Source of the DNA: Actinostola sp. cb2023
Taxonomy: Eukaryota > Cnidaria > Anthozoa > Actiniaria > Actinostolidae
Direction: 5' to 3'
Length of the DNA: 64,000 nucleotides
Assembly (NCBI GenBank): GCA_033675265.1
Contig: JAUJYZ010000617.1
Coordinates: 1 to 64,000 of the forward strand
This document shows positions 13,728-26,889 of this stretch, in pieces. Each line of letters begins with the position of its first letter. Position 1 is the stretch's first letter. The notes beneath the pieces are model-generated. The model was not told the origin of the DNA and searched no databases. It was given only the letters and a program-made list of their open reading frames with translations. A program made the position numbers and the translations under genes.

Positions 13728-14310
13728 CTACATTAAGAAAAACGACCAGAAAAATATTTTTGAGAAACAAGGATCCACTGTCAGGACCTTGCATGTTCAT
13801 TCATGTAGATGATGTGATATCATGATAAACTGCATGCGGAGCTAAAATGAAGGTGCTCTTTACCTAGTGTGTTAGTATTATCCTCTACTTGTCCTCTATT
13901 AAGTCTTTTTTTAAACTCTTCAATCTACCTGTTCATTAGATGACTACAATATTTATAGGACTTGTTTCTATAGTCGTCCATGTTCTGATCTAATTGTAAA
14001 TTAATTGTATTCTTGAGCAAACATGCAGTGATACGAAAAACCAGTAAAATCGTGCTGCATTCTGATCATTCTTGCAACTTCAATCGCTGTTAGAACGATT
14101 AACATCAAAGCGAGGCTATCGGGTCAAAAGCTAGAAAACCTAACAAGATTTGATTGTATTTTCCTCAGTTAATGCATACAAATGTACGATGGAGAAAAAG
14201 TGAAATTAGTTTTGCCCCGATAGCCTCGCTTTCATGCTCAGTTGTACTGACATCCATTTGGAAAGTATCCCAGTCCTCACGGTTTCCATTCACCTGTCTG
14301 ACAATCTTGT
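13728..14310. other. Junction of duplicated units A/B: C1D intron piece, then 3' flank of copy B
   Basis: C1D intron 5 sequence continues to about 13,885 (ttatcctctacttgtcctc). It is then replaced by the 3' flank of copy B, present also at 25,790-26,211. The flank holds an inverted pair around gcgaggctatcgggtcaaaa (14,112) and ttttgccccgatagcctcgc (14,212). No gene seen. Confidence 0.7.
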
Positions 14311-17300
14311 CTACTCATTGCGCTCCGTAGCAGTTGCGTCCAGTTTTAAGAATTCAACATGTTCACAACACTCGAAAGCCGTGTTCCATTCTCTGTTCCC
14401 TGCGATTTCAGTTTGGAGAGCATCTAGGATAAGTCGACAGTAAAAGGCCTCGCCATTGCTCTGCACCTTGAGAGAATCCACGCAACCAGATGAGAGTTTC
14501 TTCATGTCGATGAAGCTTGAAATTGTTACCTCTGTCAGTTCGTCTCCATCAACTGAAATCTCTACAGATTTTCTGATGGCGAACATGAGTCTCTTGAGTA
14601 TTTTGTCTTGCGATTCTGGGTGCACTTCGTGAAGACGACTGTCGTTTTGAATCGATTGACGAACGCTGTCCATCCATTCTCGTATTATTTTGTCTCTGTT
14701 TGGGGACTGTGGATTACGTGAAAACAACAGTTTAGTGGTAGTTTAGTTTAGATGTAATTTCGGACATCGTTTCGACTGTAACATGAGAAGAGAGTCTCGA
14801 GCATCCAGAGTAAAGTGCAATTTGTTGCGCGAAATATTGCCGGTAATCGCACGAATTCCGCGTCTACCTCTGCAATTGTTTGCGCGGAATATCGCAGAAG
14901 TAAGATCACATTGCACTTCAATATCCTTGGCTACAACTATTGACACACAATGATGTTGCCAGCAATGTTGCACCGTGTGTCCACACCTTAAGTAGATTTG
15001 TCGTTCTGTTGGGAATACAACAGTCATGAGGTTCGGGGATTTTGTTCAGTGATGATAATGTATGATGGCTGTGTTGGCAATGTTGCTGATGGTGGTAATT
15101 GTCGTAGTAGTGATGGTGGTGGGTGATGCTGCTGATGGTGGTGATGCTGCTGGTGGTTATGGTGATGGTGGTAATGGATGGTGCTGCAGCTAATGGTGGT
15201 GGTAGTGCTGGTGATGATGGTGCTTGTGTATGGTAGTTGCGATGAAGATAATGATATTTACGATGTCGATAAGTCGTCAAATGCAACTTATCTGTTTTGA
15301 TAGTGACATTAATAATCCCATAGTTTCCTTTCCACCACCTACTCCAAAATAAAGACCCCAGCCTATTTTATACGCTACACGTTTTATCTCTACCTGGAGA
15401 TTCGGAAATTCCACAGGTTTAACGTTCTCTGGTGTTAATATGATTAGTTCTTCCATTTGAGTGTCTGTACCAAGTCCGTGGATCGCCATGTTGGGTTCGT
15501 AGTCGAAACTGTCTTCACGTGTTGGTATTAACGAATTGCATTGACAGAAGGTAACACCTCGAGGCGTGGATAACTCTAAAATAAAGATATTGATCGCGTT
15601 AAATAGCGTAAATCCCCTGGGTTTCAGACTGAGATAGACTACTGTAAGTAAGTAAGAAAGACTTCATTTACAGAGGGCGACACGTGACAGTATTGGAATA
15701 AACTGATAACTCTTGTGGCCCTAACACACAGCCCCTCAGTACTTCTCGAAAATCTGACAAGAGTTGAAGCTCGAATCGAAAGTCCAACTCTCTTCGGGTC
15801 CTTCACCTCTTCAGTTGTCAGCCGAGTTCCGAGAAAGAGCAGGGACTGTATTGTAATCTCCATTCAAAGACGTTTATAATCAAAAATGGCACCTGACATC
15901 ACTTATTCCAGCAAGAGCAGACTAGGCAGAATGGACGGCGCACCCTTTTTCGTCATCGGCCTAGGGTCTTACAACAATCATGGGTAACTGTTCTAATGAT
16001 TCTAAAACTCACCTGGCTCGACAAATGTCTTAATCCATTCAAATCCAGGGCTAACGTTTGTTATGAAGATCTTTGGAACCAATCGTTTCAGCAAGAGCAT
16101 CTTGAAGAAGGCTGCCCATAGTTGATCTGTATCGTAGGAATGACTACTGCTGAAAACACCAAACACAAGCATCCCTACGGGAAAGAGTTTTACTTCGACA
16201 TCTTCAAGTTCTGTGAGGGTGTTCCCTTTCTCTTGTTTGTATAAAGTAAGTATCTTGTTGTCTGCGCTGAGTCCACAGATGACGGGCTTTTCTGAGTGAA
16301 ACCCATTTGGAGCATAGCAACCTGACAATGACCAATAAGTATGTTTAATCAGCTGTAGTGACAACTATATATATATATATATTGTCATTACAATGGATTG
16401 CACAGTATTTTATTGATGACTTCATTGTATTGCTAATGCAGTTACCTGGTATTTTCTCTGTACATTTCTTTACCGACTCCAGAAGTTGGTTTTCCCAAAT
16501 GATCACCATTTTTGTCAGTTTGGGTCGCCTTTGTCCTTGTTCCTCTTTTTCCTTTTATGGTTGAAAAAAAGAGAAAAGATTGATTTCGGTTACACGTTAC
16601 TTTAATTCTCAGTTGAGTTTGTTTGGGGTTTTATAGAGTGGTTGGTCGGTCCGGTGGTTGGTAGGTCGGTTCGGTGGTTGGTTGGTTGGTGGGTGGTCGG
16701 TCGGTCGGTCGGTCGGTCGGTCGGTCGGTCGGTCGGTCGGTTCGCGTTCGGTGATCGGTATCAATGAGAACAGTCGGTGGTTGGTTAGTTGTATTAAAGG
16801 TCGACGGATATATTTAAGTTGTTTGTTAAAAGTTTTGTTGTGTGTACAAGATTCATTACCCACCTGTTTTACTTCTTCTGTAATCGTCTTACGTACGTTT
16901 CGCTCCTTCTGCATCAACTGTCTACGTCTGTTACTGCTCCAATGATTCGGTGGCGCGTTTTGTGTTGCCTTTTTCACAGCTTCCAGCTGTGATTCCATGA
17001 TTTCCAACGAATCCGAGTGATTCATCAATTCAGTTGTCTTGACATTTTCCCCGTTGACCTCCACTTCTTTGATGTCCAAATCAACAAGGATACTTCTCCA
17101 TTCTCGCCACATCTGCTTCAGTAGGCGTTGTATTCGAAATGCTTCAATTGACTCGACCTTGGGAACGTAAGATGACATGTGAATAGATGAACTATCCCAC
17201 AGGTCTTCATCCAGCGAGCCCTGATTGTACCCTGCAGTTTGCAGCGTATGCATGGCATCTTGATTGGATTCCAATTCAGTGATCTGCTTGTGAATAGCAT

Positions 17301-20300
17301 TCTGCACTGCTTGGAAGTCCTCTTCAGGATTGGTAAGAAGGCGTTGAAGTGCTTTATCTACAACAGATTTCACATGCCCAAACAGAATGGGCCTTGAAAG
17401 GACGCTTCTTGCCAGACGACGGAAGACAATGACAAGTTTGGGCAGTACTGCATGGGATGTCAGCTTTAATGTTGATTCTTCAGTTACCCCCACTTCTCCA
17501 GAAAACAGAACGACAAACAATTCCTTGAGGACGTTATATCGAATTTTGAAAAGACCACCAGATGAAGTGGGATTTTCTGAAAAAGCAGAACACAAACCAT
17601 GCGTGCCATCTTTGACTCTTTCCAAAATTTCGGAGTTTTCTTTCAACTGCGTTGCTATAGATGCAAATTCATTCAGAATCTTTGCAAACTGCAAACACCG
17701 CTTGAAGATCTCGATGCTTTCCTTTGGCGCTGTGGAATGGCTCTCGTCATCTTTCCATGTTTTTGGAGCAACAGTCGAAAACAGGCACCTCTCAATCTCA
17801 CCTGATTCTTTTGTGATGAGTTGGATTGTGTCTGGAGTCAGGTTTGTAATAGCATCAACGTCACTTGAGCTGAGCTTCTCAGAAAGAACCAGGCTTGTGC
17901 ACCACGATTCGATGATTGGCTGTGGAAATCCAGCGTCTGTCATTTGCTTGAACCAATCTGAAATTCTTTCCAGGTTTAATGGATCATCTAGTTGTTGATT
18001 TTCAATTATTCTTTTGAAACGGTTGATAACCCTGTCAGCAGAATTTGGAAATGCCTTAAGAACAAACGGAAGCATTTTTAATGGAATGTGTGCCCCAATA
18101 CCAGCTGCTTCAATCTCGGATTCGATTTGGGACAAAAAGGCCAGACTTTCTGTGTTACTCCATCCAAGTAGATCTCTGAAACGGGCTATGCATCTCACAG
18201 AACTCCTACTCAGTATACAAACAAATTCCATTAGTTTGTAGATAATGTCTTCGTCCTCAATGGCGTTGATAACTTGCGCCATGAAGGATATCGATTCTTT
18301 GAAGTTAGCATAACACTTTGTCCAATACGTGCTAAGCATAGTTTGAAGTGTTGCCAACACTTTTTGGTCCATTCTCAAGGCTTCTTCACAGCTTTTCTCA
18401 CTTCTTTTCCAGGCACAAGCTGCAAGAATGACTTCTTTGATTTGAAGTGCGTGATGAGCCTCCAGGGTAAACCAATGTTGAATCTCCTTGAGAAATCCCG
18501 ATTTTCTTAAAACGTCCACACACACCACAATATACTTTTCAAAAGTATCCATTTCCTCGTTCCGACGATAGTTTGGCGTTGATTCACGACAGCTATTGCA
18601 TAACATATATTGTTTGCAGTTTCTAAGTAGAATTCTGCACGTTTCTATGGTTGCTTCTTTGACATCTTCGACCTCCAGTCTCCTTACCTGACGTAGAACC
18701 AGGTATGCCAGTTTTCCTGAAGTGAAAGGCTGTAACTCAGGTGACCACTCGTTCTCACTGTTAGGGCTCCACCTTGTTAACATGGTGTGTGTGGAGACTT
18801 CGTGGACAAGACTATACACGAGCAGAGTAGTACAAATATCTTCAGGGCTGATAGTGGTGTGACTCACAAACATTTGCAATTCATGTTGTACAAGCACTTG
18901 TAAGTCATAGTCAGATATCTCATATCCAACTTCATCAAGTTGATGTACTACATCGAGCATCCTTTTGATGCCTTTCTTTGTTTCTTCAGCACTAGAACCA
19001 GAGGTTTTCTTAAATACCAAGACCAACTGCTTAGGGATATTTAAGAAACGAAATTGTCTTCCTGTTATTCTTTCCAACTCTTCCCTTGTCCACTTCCAAT
19101 CTCGAAGAAGCAGAATAAGTGACCTGATGCTTTGTTCATTGCTGAAGTCAACTTTATAACATTCTGCTACACAACACGATACTAATGGAATCAAAAAGGG
19201 GTGTATGTTAAGCAATATATCTTGAATTGTTTCAATATCATCTTCAAATTCTTGTGCTGAAACATTTTTCTTTACAGTAGCATCAGCCAATTGCAGAAGA
19301 AATCCAGCAAGTTCGAAACCAGTTTCTTCGAACTTCTCAATGGCAAACTTGAACAAGTTACTTGACCTACGTTGTCTAAACGCCGTAGGTACTTTTTCGA
19401 CAAGAAGTTCCAGCAAAGTAACTTCCGAGCTTGAAGTTTCTGCAAAACCAGGTTGTGATGCAGGTGTAGTCAACTTTTTGGGAATGGGTATCTTGGCTAG
19501 TTTTTGTACGACTGACAGATTCATCAGATTTTCGAAGTGTTTCGACAGTTCCTCGGGAGCAATCATGTTTTGGGGCATCTTGAAAAGATGGAACATGATG
19601 TGAAAAACTTCTTCTTCCTTTGGAACGTTTTCTTGGTTGAAAATTTCGGCGATGCTCTGAATCAAGCTAATGGTGCTCCAAAACGGTAGAGGAAGCTTGA
19701 GCATTTCTTTCAGTCCACACGAGAAATTCTGGATATAAGCCTCATTGTTAATAGCAATTGATTGCACTTGACGAAAAACCTTTATGAGCTGTATGAAAAG
19801 AACTAGTGCATCAACTGGTGGAATGGCCTGATAGTAGCGCATGCCCAAGTACAACCAGGTACACTCTATTACTGGACAACTGATGGTTTCTTTAAAGGTA
19901 CCCACACCGATTGATCCAGCTATACATGCTAAAATTAGTTTATATATTTCAGCATTATTACCGATTTGAAAATGCCCAAGATGCTCTCGGATTGTTTTGG
20001 TAAATAACTGAACGTTTTCTCTAGAGTGTAGGGTTCCATCAATAGCAACAAATAAGAAGTTGACAAGATCGTTCAGAATTGTCCGGCAAGTACGTGTGTT
20101 CCAGAACAATGAACAGCTCAGCATCATCTCACAGATAACCAGCTGGTCGCTGGAATTGGCAACACAAAGAAAGAATCGTTTTATATTAGCTGTATTCACT
20201 GGCAGAACCACAAATCGCTTGCATAACTCTATGGCATGTGCGATAATACTGGTATGGACGACTTGTATCAGTTGCAAATAAGACATAAAGATTTCCTTGA

Positions 20301-22233
20301 TATTGTCAATACGATATGAGTATTTGATTAACCCAAAGATACTAGTCAGCATGAAAAACGATGACTGATTGTGAGTAATGTGGTGTACACGTACAGCATT
20401 GACAAAATCTAACAAGTATTTCTTGAGAAAGTCTGTTTCCATATGAGATGTAATATGAATCAACACCTCTAGAGCCAGGTTATACTCATGAAGATCTGGA
20501 ACGTCTTTATAAAGTTCCATCATCAAATTTAATATCGTTGTCTCCATTTTATGAGCTGGTTTCACCGAATTCAAACATCTCCTGACAATCTGTACTATTG
20601 GTTCACTTATTGTACCTCCATATTCCTCTAGATCTGAAAAAAATATGATAAACCTCAAACTTTGTTCGCTGTTCCAAGTTCCAGGAAACGCGTTGACCAA
20701 ATCACATAATAACGATATCCAGACAGTTTTCGTGCACAAGATTTCCGTAGGAAGTTGTGACAAGAACCCGGCCAGGTTGACCAGTACATCGCGGTAATAG
20801 TCACTAGGTTGCCAAATGAATCTCTGGGCCAGAATCTCAGCTAGCATTACAAATGAGATATCATTTTCAGGAAAACGATTACTCCAGAAACGAAGAATTT
20901 CCAGTATATATTCATAAACATGACCGAGTTGTAGAAATGCTTCACCAATTACACAAAACAAAAGCGCTTGGTGTGGTCTTGTATTTGTTGGCATGACTTG
21001 TTGTCTCTCTTCCACACTCTCCAGCGCCGATTGCAAATTAAATGGATATCTTTGTATGATTATTTTCATTGAATGATAGGTCTTCATATCATCGTCAGAA
21101 TATTGAGACGACGACTCCATATTTTGTTTGATTCTTAATATGTCAAATACCTCTTGGATGCAATTTGTCGGGATGTCTGATAAGAGGAGACGCAAGCACA
21201 ACTCTGTATGAAGTAGAAAAATAACCGAGTGATTGAAAAACACTTCAAGACGTTTTATATCGACATCGCAAGGCAATTTGTAAACAGGCCCAGAAGTAGT
21301 ACGGCGTTTAAAGGCTTCAGAAACTTGATAAATCAGAGATTCGTTATAGATTCTGTTTGAACTAGTCTGTGGAAGCGCACTTTGAGCATGATTCTCATCA
21401 AGGTGGACAAGAATGTCTTGTTTTGCAGTTTGAACCGCAAACCAGTTTGTGATGAAAGGGAGTTTTAGCAAGTCAATCCATTTTGAGAGCAGTTCAGCCT
21501 TCACTGAAATGTCATTGTCATTTCTCTTTTTAACTAAGTTAAGCTTTTGATCTCGTCTTGCTACTGCAGTTGTCTGCTGAAGGAGTTCGTCAAACAGTTC
21601 ATCAGTGATTCTCGGTTTTAATGCATCAAAGGTTTTTTTTAAAGTATCTAGTACCAATGACGTTGATTGGAAAAAGATCAAATCTGCCAAAACAAACCGA
21701 CTGTCGATGATTATTTCATGTATTTCAAGCAGCTGTGACAAGCACTTCGATAAGAAGATTTCATGTTGAGGGGAAGTGGAATTTACTCCACCAGTTCTTG
21801 ATTTCAGTAATTCATCACAGAGCTCCGTTGTACAGTCAACAACGAGAGCAGGGCTTAGCATGACCTGACCATCTCTACAACTATCATACTTCAAATAAAG
21901 TGAGACACACAATTCCACCAGTTGAATGGACTCATCTTCAAAGGTCTTTCTATCGGTGTAAACCTGGCTTAGCCCTGATAGACCTCTACGAACGATTTTG
22001 GCTACAAAATTTCCATTCAACTTGGCGAGTCCACCAATAACATGTAACCTTCCCTCCTCAGAGTAGAAGTCAAGATGAAGTATCTCATTGCATGAATTGA
22101 CAAAGTCTGGTTGACTGGTTGAGGAATGGACGCCACCACTTTTTATAAGGTCCTGTATTGCGTTTTGGGTCTTTCCAGAGGGGGGCTGGCTTGGCGTCTC
22201 ATGATCTGTCCCCCCTTCCTTGACTGGATCCAT
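14311..22233 (-). CDS. Copy B: intact ~2,120-aa protein of unknown family, five exons
   Basis: Exons are 22233-16864 (1,790 codons), 16551-16446, 16321-16013, 15575-15394 and 14706-14311, ending in TAG. Donors are GTGGGT, GTAACT, GTGAGT and GTAGAG. Intron phases 0/1/1/0 all match, and the total of 6,363 nt is a multiple of three. The same junctions recur in copies A and C, which supports the model. The first ~25 residues are rich in Pro, Ser, Thr and Glu. The long exon 1 product is Leu-rich, looks mainly helical and may be a repeat solenoid. The exon 3 segment looks alpha/beta. The protein ends in a mixed charged domain beginning SPNRDK. I see no signal peptide, membrane segment or familiar catalytic motif. 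An RNF213-type stalk or HEAT-like scaffold is possible but not shown. This is the only uninterrupted copy, so it is the likely functional one. Confidence 0.72.
14810..14995. repeat. Degenerate TTGC/GCAA foldback remnant, intron 4 of copy B
   Basis: The sequence with ttgttgcgcgaaatattgcc and gcaccgtgtgtccacacc resembles the foldback element at 56,176-56,417. A second copy lies at 26,700-26,870 in copy C. Confidence 0.5.
15050..15250 (+). repeat. Short GGTGCTGAT repeat, intron 4 of copy B
   Basis: Diverged short counterpart of the 1.6-kb tract in copy C; no higher-order period visible. Confidence 0.8.
16630..16745 (+). repeat. GGTTGGTCGGT-type repeat, intron 1 of copy B
   Basis: Ends in a pure run of about 15 CGGT/GGTC units (16,692-16,742) not seen in A or C. 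Read on the minus strand it extends exon 1 as an artificial open frame. Confidence 0.85.
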
Positions 22234-22531
22234 TTGACGGAGCTGTAATTACATGGTACTTTCTCTGAATGTGACCATTTTTTGGGGAAAAAACAGACTT
22301 TTCTGAGTCTTAATTAGGAGGTTGGGCCATTTGAAGAAGTGCAACTATTTGAGGTACAGTTGTGCAGATGCTGCAAAATCAATAGTGTTATAAGGATGAT
22401 TTTTTTATATATATATTGTGAAGGTCTTTTTATGGGAGATTCTTCAGTCAAGTTAATACACAGGCATTTGTGCGGGCGGTCTTGCAGGACGCGCACAGGG
22501 AGCCCAACATATACGTATTGCGCGCGCTCTA

Positions 22532-22625
22532 CCACAGGAAACCCATCAAAAAAAAGACGCGCGCATACAAATCTATTTTTATTCATTATTAGTAACCTCA
22601 GAAGAAATGGTTGGGCTGCCTGTGG
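22532..22625 (+). repeat. Single CCACAGG mini-hairpin (spacer B)
   Basis: Same ends as the pair in spacers A and C; its interior matches the second unit of those pairs. Only one unit is present here. Confidence 0.6.
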
Positions 22626-24111
22626 TTAATACTACGCACTCGTGTAAAATATGAATATTGATGTACCGTACTTACAGTCCCGGGTTTTGCTTGGGTAGCA
22701 AAAAACATTAAAAACCTAAATATAAAAATAAAAAAACCTTATCATACCTTATTGTTATTATTATTAACATTATGAACATTATTAAACATTATCAACTATA
22801 TAGCTAGGCTAGGAACCGCTACATTTGGCTAGAGCGCTGAAAGAAATTCTGATGGAGAGGAAATACCCCGAAATACTGAGTCAGCTGTGACGTGGCAAAA
22901 TTTGTTTAGCTAAATTTAAAAAAATCTTCAAAAACTGAGAGAAAGCATGGATCGATCCATAGAGAAAGTGACTGGCAGCCGGAAGCGTGAAAGAATATGA
23001 ATATATAACATCCATGTATTCAAGTTTAATCTAATGCTGTTGGTGGTTATTGTCAACCTCTGAAACGAAAGTCAAAGTGACTGACATCTTGGAAACTGCA
23101 TACATTCTCCCACAGTACTATCAGAGCACCAATATGGTCTCTTGGACTTATCTTCATCGTTTACTCTATAGTATACTATAAGTTCATAGATCGAGTTTTT
23201 ACAAATCTTTCTTCAGTTCAAAATCTTGTGACGACTGAAAACATTTTACTGAATTGCTTGTACCGGCGATTTCGCCGTTCGATATTATAATTACAGACTG
23301 TAATTGTATCATCTATCTATAATCCCAAACAAGCACCTATGGTATTATTTTCATATTTTTCAAACTGTCCAAATTATTAATTTGGATAGTTTTCATGTGG
23401 ACGTTTCTTAAGAAAATAGTTTTCGTATGGACTTTTCCTAAGAAAATACATATGATATAATTAACAAGTAATAGGACTACATGCCTGTCCATTTTGGAAA
23501 GAATTGAATTCAAACAATTCCTCTGACTGCCAAATTGGACTCCAATTTTGGCAGTCCTCGGAATTTTTTTCATCCAATTATTTCCAAATCGGACAGCATG
23601 CAGTCCTATTACCTATACAACATAAAACTGCAAGTCTCTAAGATGTTTAATAAGCTAAAGGGTCTGCATGGATAATCCATAATCCTGGGTAAATTTTGGA
23701 ATCAATCCGTATCCCAATTTTGTAAACCGAAATATACAATTAATCTGTAATCTTTACATTTAGTGGCCAGTAATTGTATCCCTTCAGCCTTCTCTAAAAA
23801 AAAAACACTAATAATCCATGCCATTTAACCACCGAATCGAAACTTGTAAACTGAACAATACTCCATATATACCCATACTTCTACTTCTAAGCCTAAACTC
23901 ACCAGTTTATACCGTGTATACGGTACTCCTCTACACACTGGAACAGTTCTTTAGTCGTCTAGGTACAGTTTTACATAAAACTTTCGCCTAAATATCACCG
24001 TATTCTAAAGAAGCGTCTTTGAATCAAGAAATAATCTGATGACTTCATACTTTGGGAAATTCCCAGAATTGTAAAAACATATCAGGTGGCCCAGTTCTCG
24101 GAATCGCTGCA

Positions 24112-24430
24112 GGATTGGACCAATCAGATGGCGCGTTGTATTATGAACTACTAGTTCTTGGAAACCGCACGAACTGTACCAATCAGATGGCGCGTTGTAT
24201 TATGAACTACTAGTTCTTGGAAATCGCACGAACTGTACCAATCAGATGGCGCGTTGTGTTATGAACTACTAGTTCTTGGAAATCGCACGAACTGTACCAA
24301 TCAGATGGCGCGTTGTGTTATGAACTACTAGTTCTTGGAAACCGCACGAACTGTACCAATCAGATGGCGCGTTGTATTATGAACTACTAGTTCTTGGAAA
24401 TCGCACGAACTGTACCAATCAGCTGGAGCG
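24112..24430 (+). repeat. 59-bp CCAAT-box minisatellite, ~5 copies (spacer B)
   Basis: Same unit and orientation as at 11,602, with small substitutions (tattat/tgttat, aaatcg/aaaccg). Confidence 0.85.
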
Positions 24431-24853
24431 TTTTATTTTGGAAATTGGAAACTTCACTATTTGAGAACGACAAATTTGCCAAATCATATCAATAAATTTT
24501 GGAGAATTTCTGGTTCCGAAAAGTTGAAATTTTCCTTAAAATGTCTCAATACTTCCATCCATTTAGAGTCGAAAAACTTAATATGATCCCCACCGTGCAA
24601 GTAACGGGTAAAATCCCTTGTGATGACATCAGTCTGCCAACAGACCCGACGAGGGAGGACAGGGAATACTGAGGAGAGGGGAGAAGGAACATGTGTGACT
24701 TCGGTTAATCTACGATCTCAGAGAAAATTATATTTGTAGTGCCAACGTCAGCTTTAATATAATATTGACATGTATATTATTTTATACGGTTTTTACTTAC
24801 AAATTCCAGTTCGAAATACCGAATAAAGTATGTACATAATGTGTATTTAGCAT

Positions 24854-25240
24854 AGAGGCCCTATACAAAAAGGTGTGGCAAAGGAGATACCTTAGTTCTT
24901 CACTTATAGAAGACATCATTACTATCATTTGAAAGAGCGTACCCAAGCTATTGATATTGCCAAATGGTAGTGTTGTAATATAAAAAGCTAACAAGTTACA
25001 GCTATTTGAAATTAGAAAGATTTGTATGGAAAAGAGACCCAAGGCCTGGCCGGCCTCGTTTTCATGTTTATGGTACATTTCAAATGCTTCTAACTCTGCA
25101 CTAGTGTAACATGCAACTTCATAAATGTACCAAATTACTTATTTAGACATGGTCTTTCTTGTAATGGAAATATTTTTTTGAAATCATTTATATTTCGTGG
25201 TGCTCGTTCCCAGTCTTCACTCGTTTTCCATAGGGTCTAT
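24854..25240. mobile_element. ~387-bp insertion private to spacer B
   Basis: Spacers A (13,310) and C (40,303) read tagcatgtat(t/c)tagcc. Spacer B reads tagcat, then agaggccctata...tagggtctat, then gtatttagcc. The ends are short imperfect inverted repeats with an AT-type duplication. No transposase. Confidence 0.75.
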
Positions 25241-25543
25241 GTATTTAGCCGATATAAACACAGTAAGAACTATAAATTGAGTTGGTGTTTTTGAGTTGTT
25301 AAAAAAAAGTTTTCAAGAGTTTTAATTTATCAAAGAAATACTGCTGGTACGTGTCAACTCCATGAGATTAATACACCCCTCCCCCCAAAAAAAATACACC
25401 TCCCCCTACCCCCAAAAACATAAACCCTGCCCTCCCCTCCAAAAAAAAATAAACCTCTTCCTCCCCTCAAAAAAAGTTAAAACGTATCTTTTTCATTGCA
25501 ACAGCTTGCATTGTTGTTTCTTTTTGTGCAATTGAACTTCTTG

Positions 25544-25617
25544 CTATTTCTTTTTCTTCTTTCTCTTGTCAGAGGATGACTTTCCTTCGCTTTTTCTCTT
25601 CTCTCCTTTTGCTTTTT
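25544..25617 (-). pseudogene. Orphan copy of C1D terminal exon (between copies B and C)
   Basis: Same 74-nt exon, acceptor and stop retained, with Ala to Gly at the fifth residue. The flanking intron sequence stays alignable with C1D intron 5 up to about 25,790, matching 42,250 in the real gene. After that point the sequence is the 3' flank of copy C. Confidence 0.85.
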
Positions 25618-26211
25618 CTACATTAAGAAAAACGATCAGAAAAATATTTTTGAGAAACAAGGATCCACTGCCAGGACCTTGCATGTTCATTCATGTAGAT
25701 GATGTGATATCATGATAAACTGCATGAGGAGCTAAAATAGAGGTGTTCTTTACCTAGTGTGTTAGTATTATCCTCTACTTGTCCTCTATTAGTCGTGAAG
25801 TCCTTTTAAAAACTCGTCAATCTACCTATTCATTAGATGACTACAGTATTTATAGGACTTGTTTCTAGTCGTTCATGTTCTGAACTAATTGTAAATTAAT
25901 TGTATTCTTGAGCAAACATGCAGTGATACGAAAAACCAGTAAAATCGTGCTGCATTCTGATCATTCTTGCAACTTCAATCGCTGTTAGAACGATTAACAT
26001 GACAGCGAGGCTACCGGGTCAAAAGCTAGAAAACCTAACAAGATTTGATTGTATTTTCCTCAGTTAATGCATACAAATGTACGATGGAGAAAAAGTGAAA
26101 TTAGTTTTGCCCCGATAGCCTCGCTTTCATGCTCAGTTGTACTGACATCCATTTGGAAAGTATCCCAGTCCTCACGGTTTCCATTTACCTGGACCCGTCT
26201 GACAATCTTGT
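25618..26211. other. Junction of duplicated units B/C
   Basis: Same structure as 13,728-14,310: C1D intron 5 remnant to about 25,790, then the 3' flank of copy C with the gcgaggct inverted pair near 26,004 and 26,111. No gene seen. Confidence 0.7.
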
Positions 26212-26889
26212 CTACTCATTGCGCTCCGTAGCAGTTGCGTCCAGTTTTAAGAATTCAACATGTTCACAACACTCGAAAGCCGTGTTCCATTCTCTGTTCC
26301 CTGCGATTTCAGTTTGGAGAGCATCTAGGATAAGTCGACAGTAAAAGGCCTCGCCATTGCTCTGCACCTTGAGAGAATCCACGCAACCAGATGAGGGTTT
26401 CTTCATGTCGATGAAGCTTGAAATTGTTTCCTCTGTCAGTTCGTCTCCATCAACTGAAATCTCTACAGCTTTTCTGATGGCGAACATGAGTCTCTTGAGT
26501 ATTTTGTCTTGCGATTCTGGGTGCACTTCGTGAAGACGACTGTCGTTTTGAATTGATTGACGAACTCTGTCCATCCATTCTCGTATTACTTTGTCTCTGT
26601 TTGGGGACTGTGGATTACGTGAAAACAACAGTTTAGTGGTAGCTTAGTATAGATGTAATTTCGGACATCTTTTCGACTGTAACATGAGAAGAGGGTCTCG
26701 AGCATCCAGAGTAAAGTGCAATTTGTTGCGCGAAATATTGCCGGTAATCGCACGAATTCCGCGTCTACCTCTGCAATTTTTTGCGAGGAATATCGCAGAA
26801 GTAAGATCACATCGTACTTCAATATCCTTGGCTACAACTATTGCAGGGGTGGACACACAATCAAATACAACAGTCATGCACACCCGAGG

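Larger units (their letters stand above)
22234..25543. other. Spacer B (upstream of copy B)
   Basis: The shortest spacer. The promoter-side block joins directly at about 22,505 to the shared AT-rich part, with no composite inverted-repeat region. One copy of the ~1.1-kb internal block is present rather than two. It has a 59-bp minisatellite (24,112-24,430) and a private insertion at 24,854-25,240. No coding sequence recognised. Confidence 0.8.

Noticed and set aside
15639..15863. Possible exon with MEITIQSL/VFEWRLQYSPC reading in intron 3
   Set aside because: The acceptor (CAG) seen in A and C is CAT in the intact copy B, the frame has a stop in B, and phase-1 joining from exon 3 to exon 4 works without it.
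16609..16863. C-terminal extension of copy B exon 1 (PTDRPTDRPT...)
   Set aside because: Read-through past the conserved GTGGGT donor into the intron 1 repeat; the phase-0 junction to exon 2 is supported in all copies.
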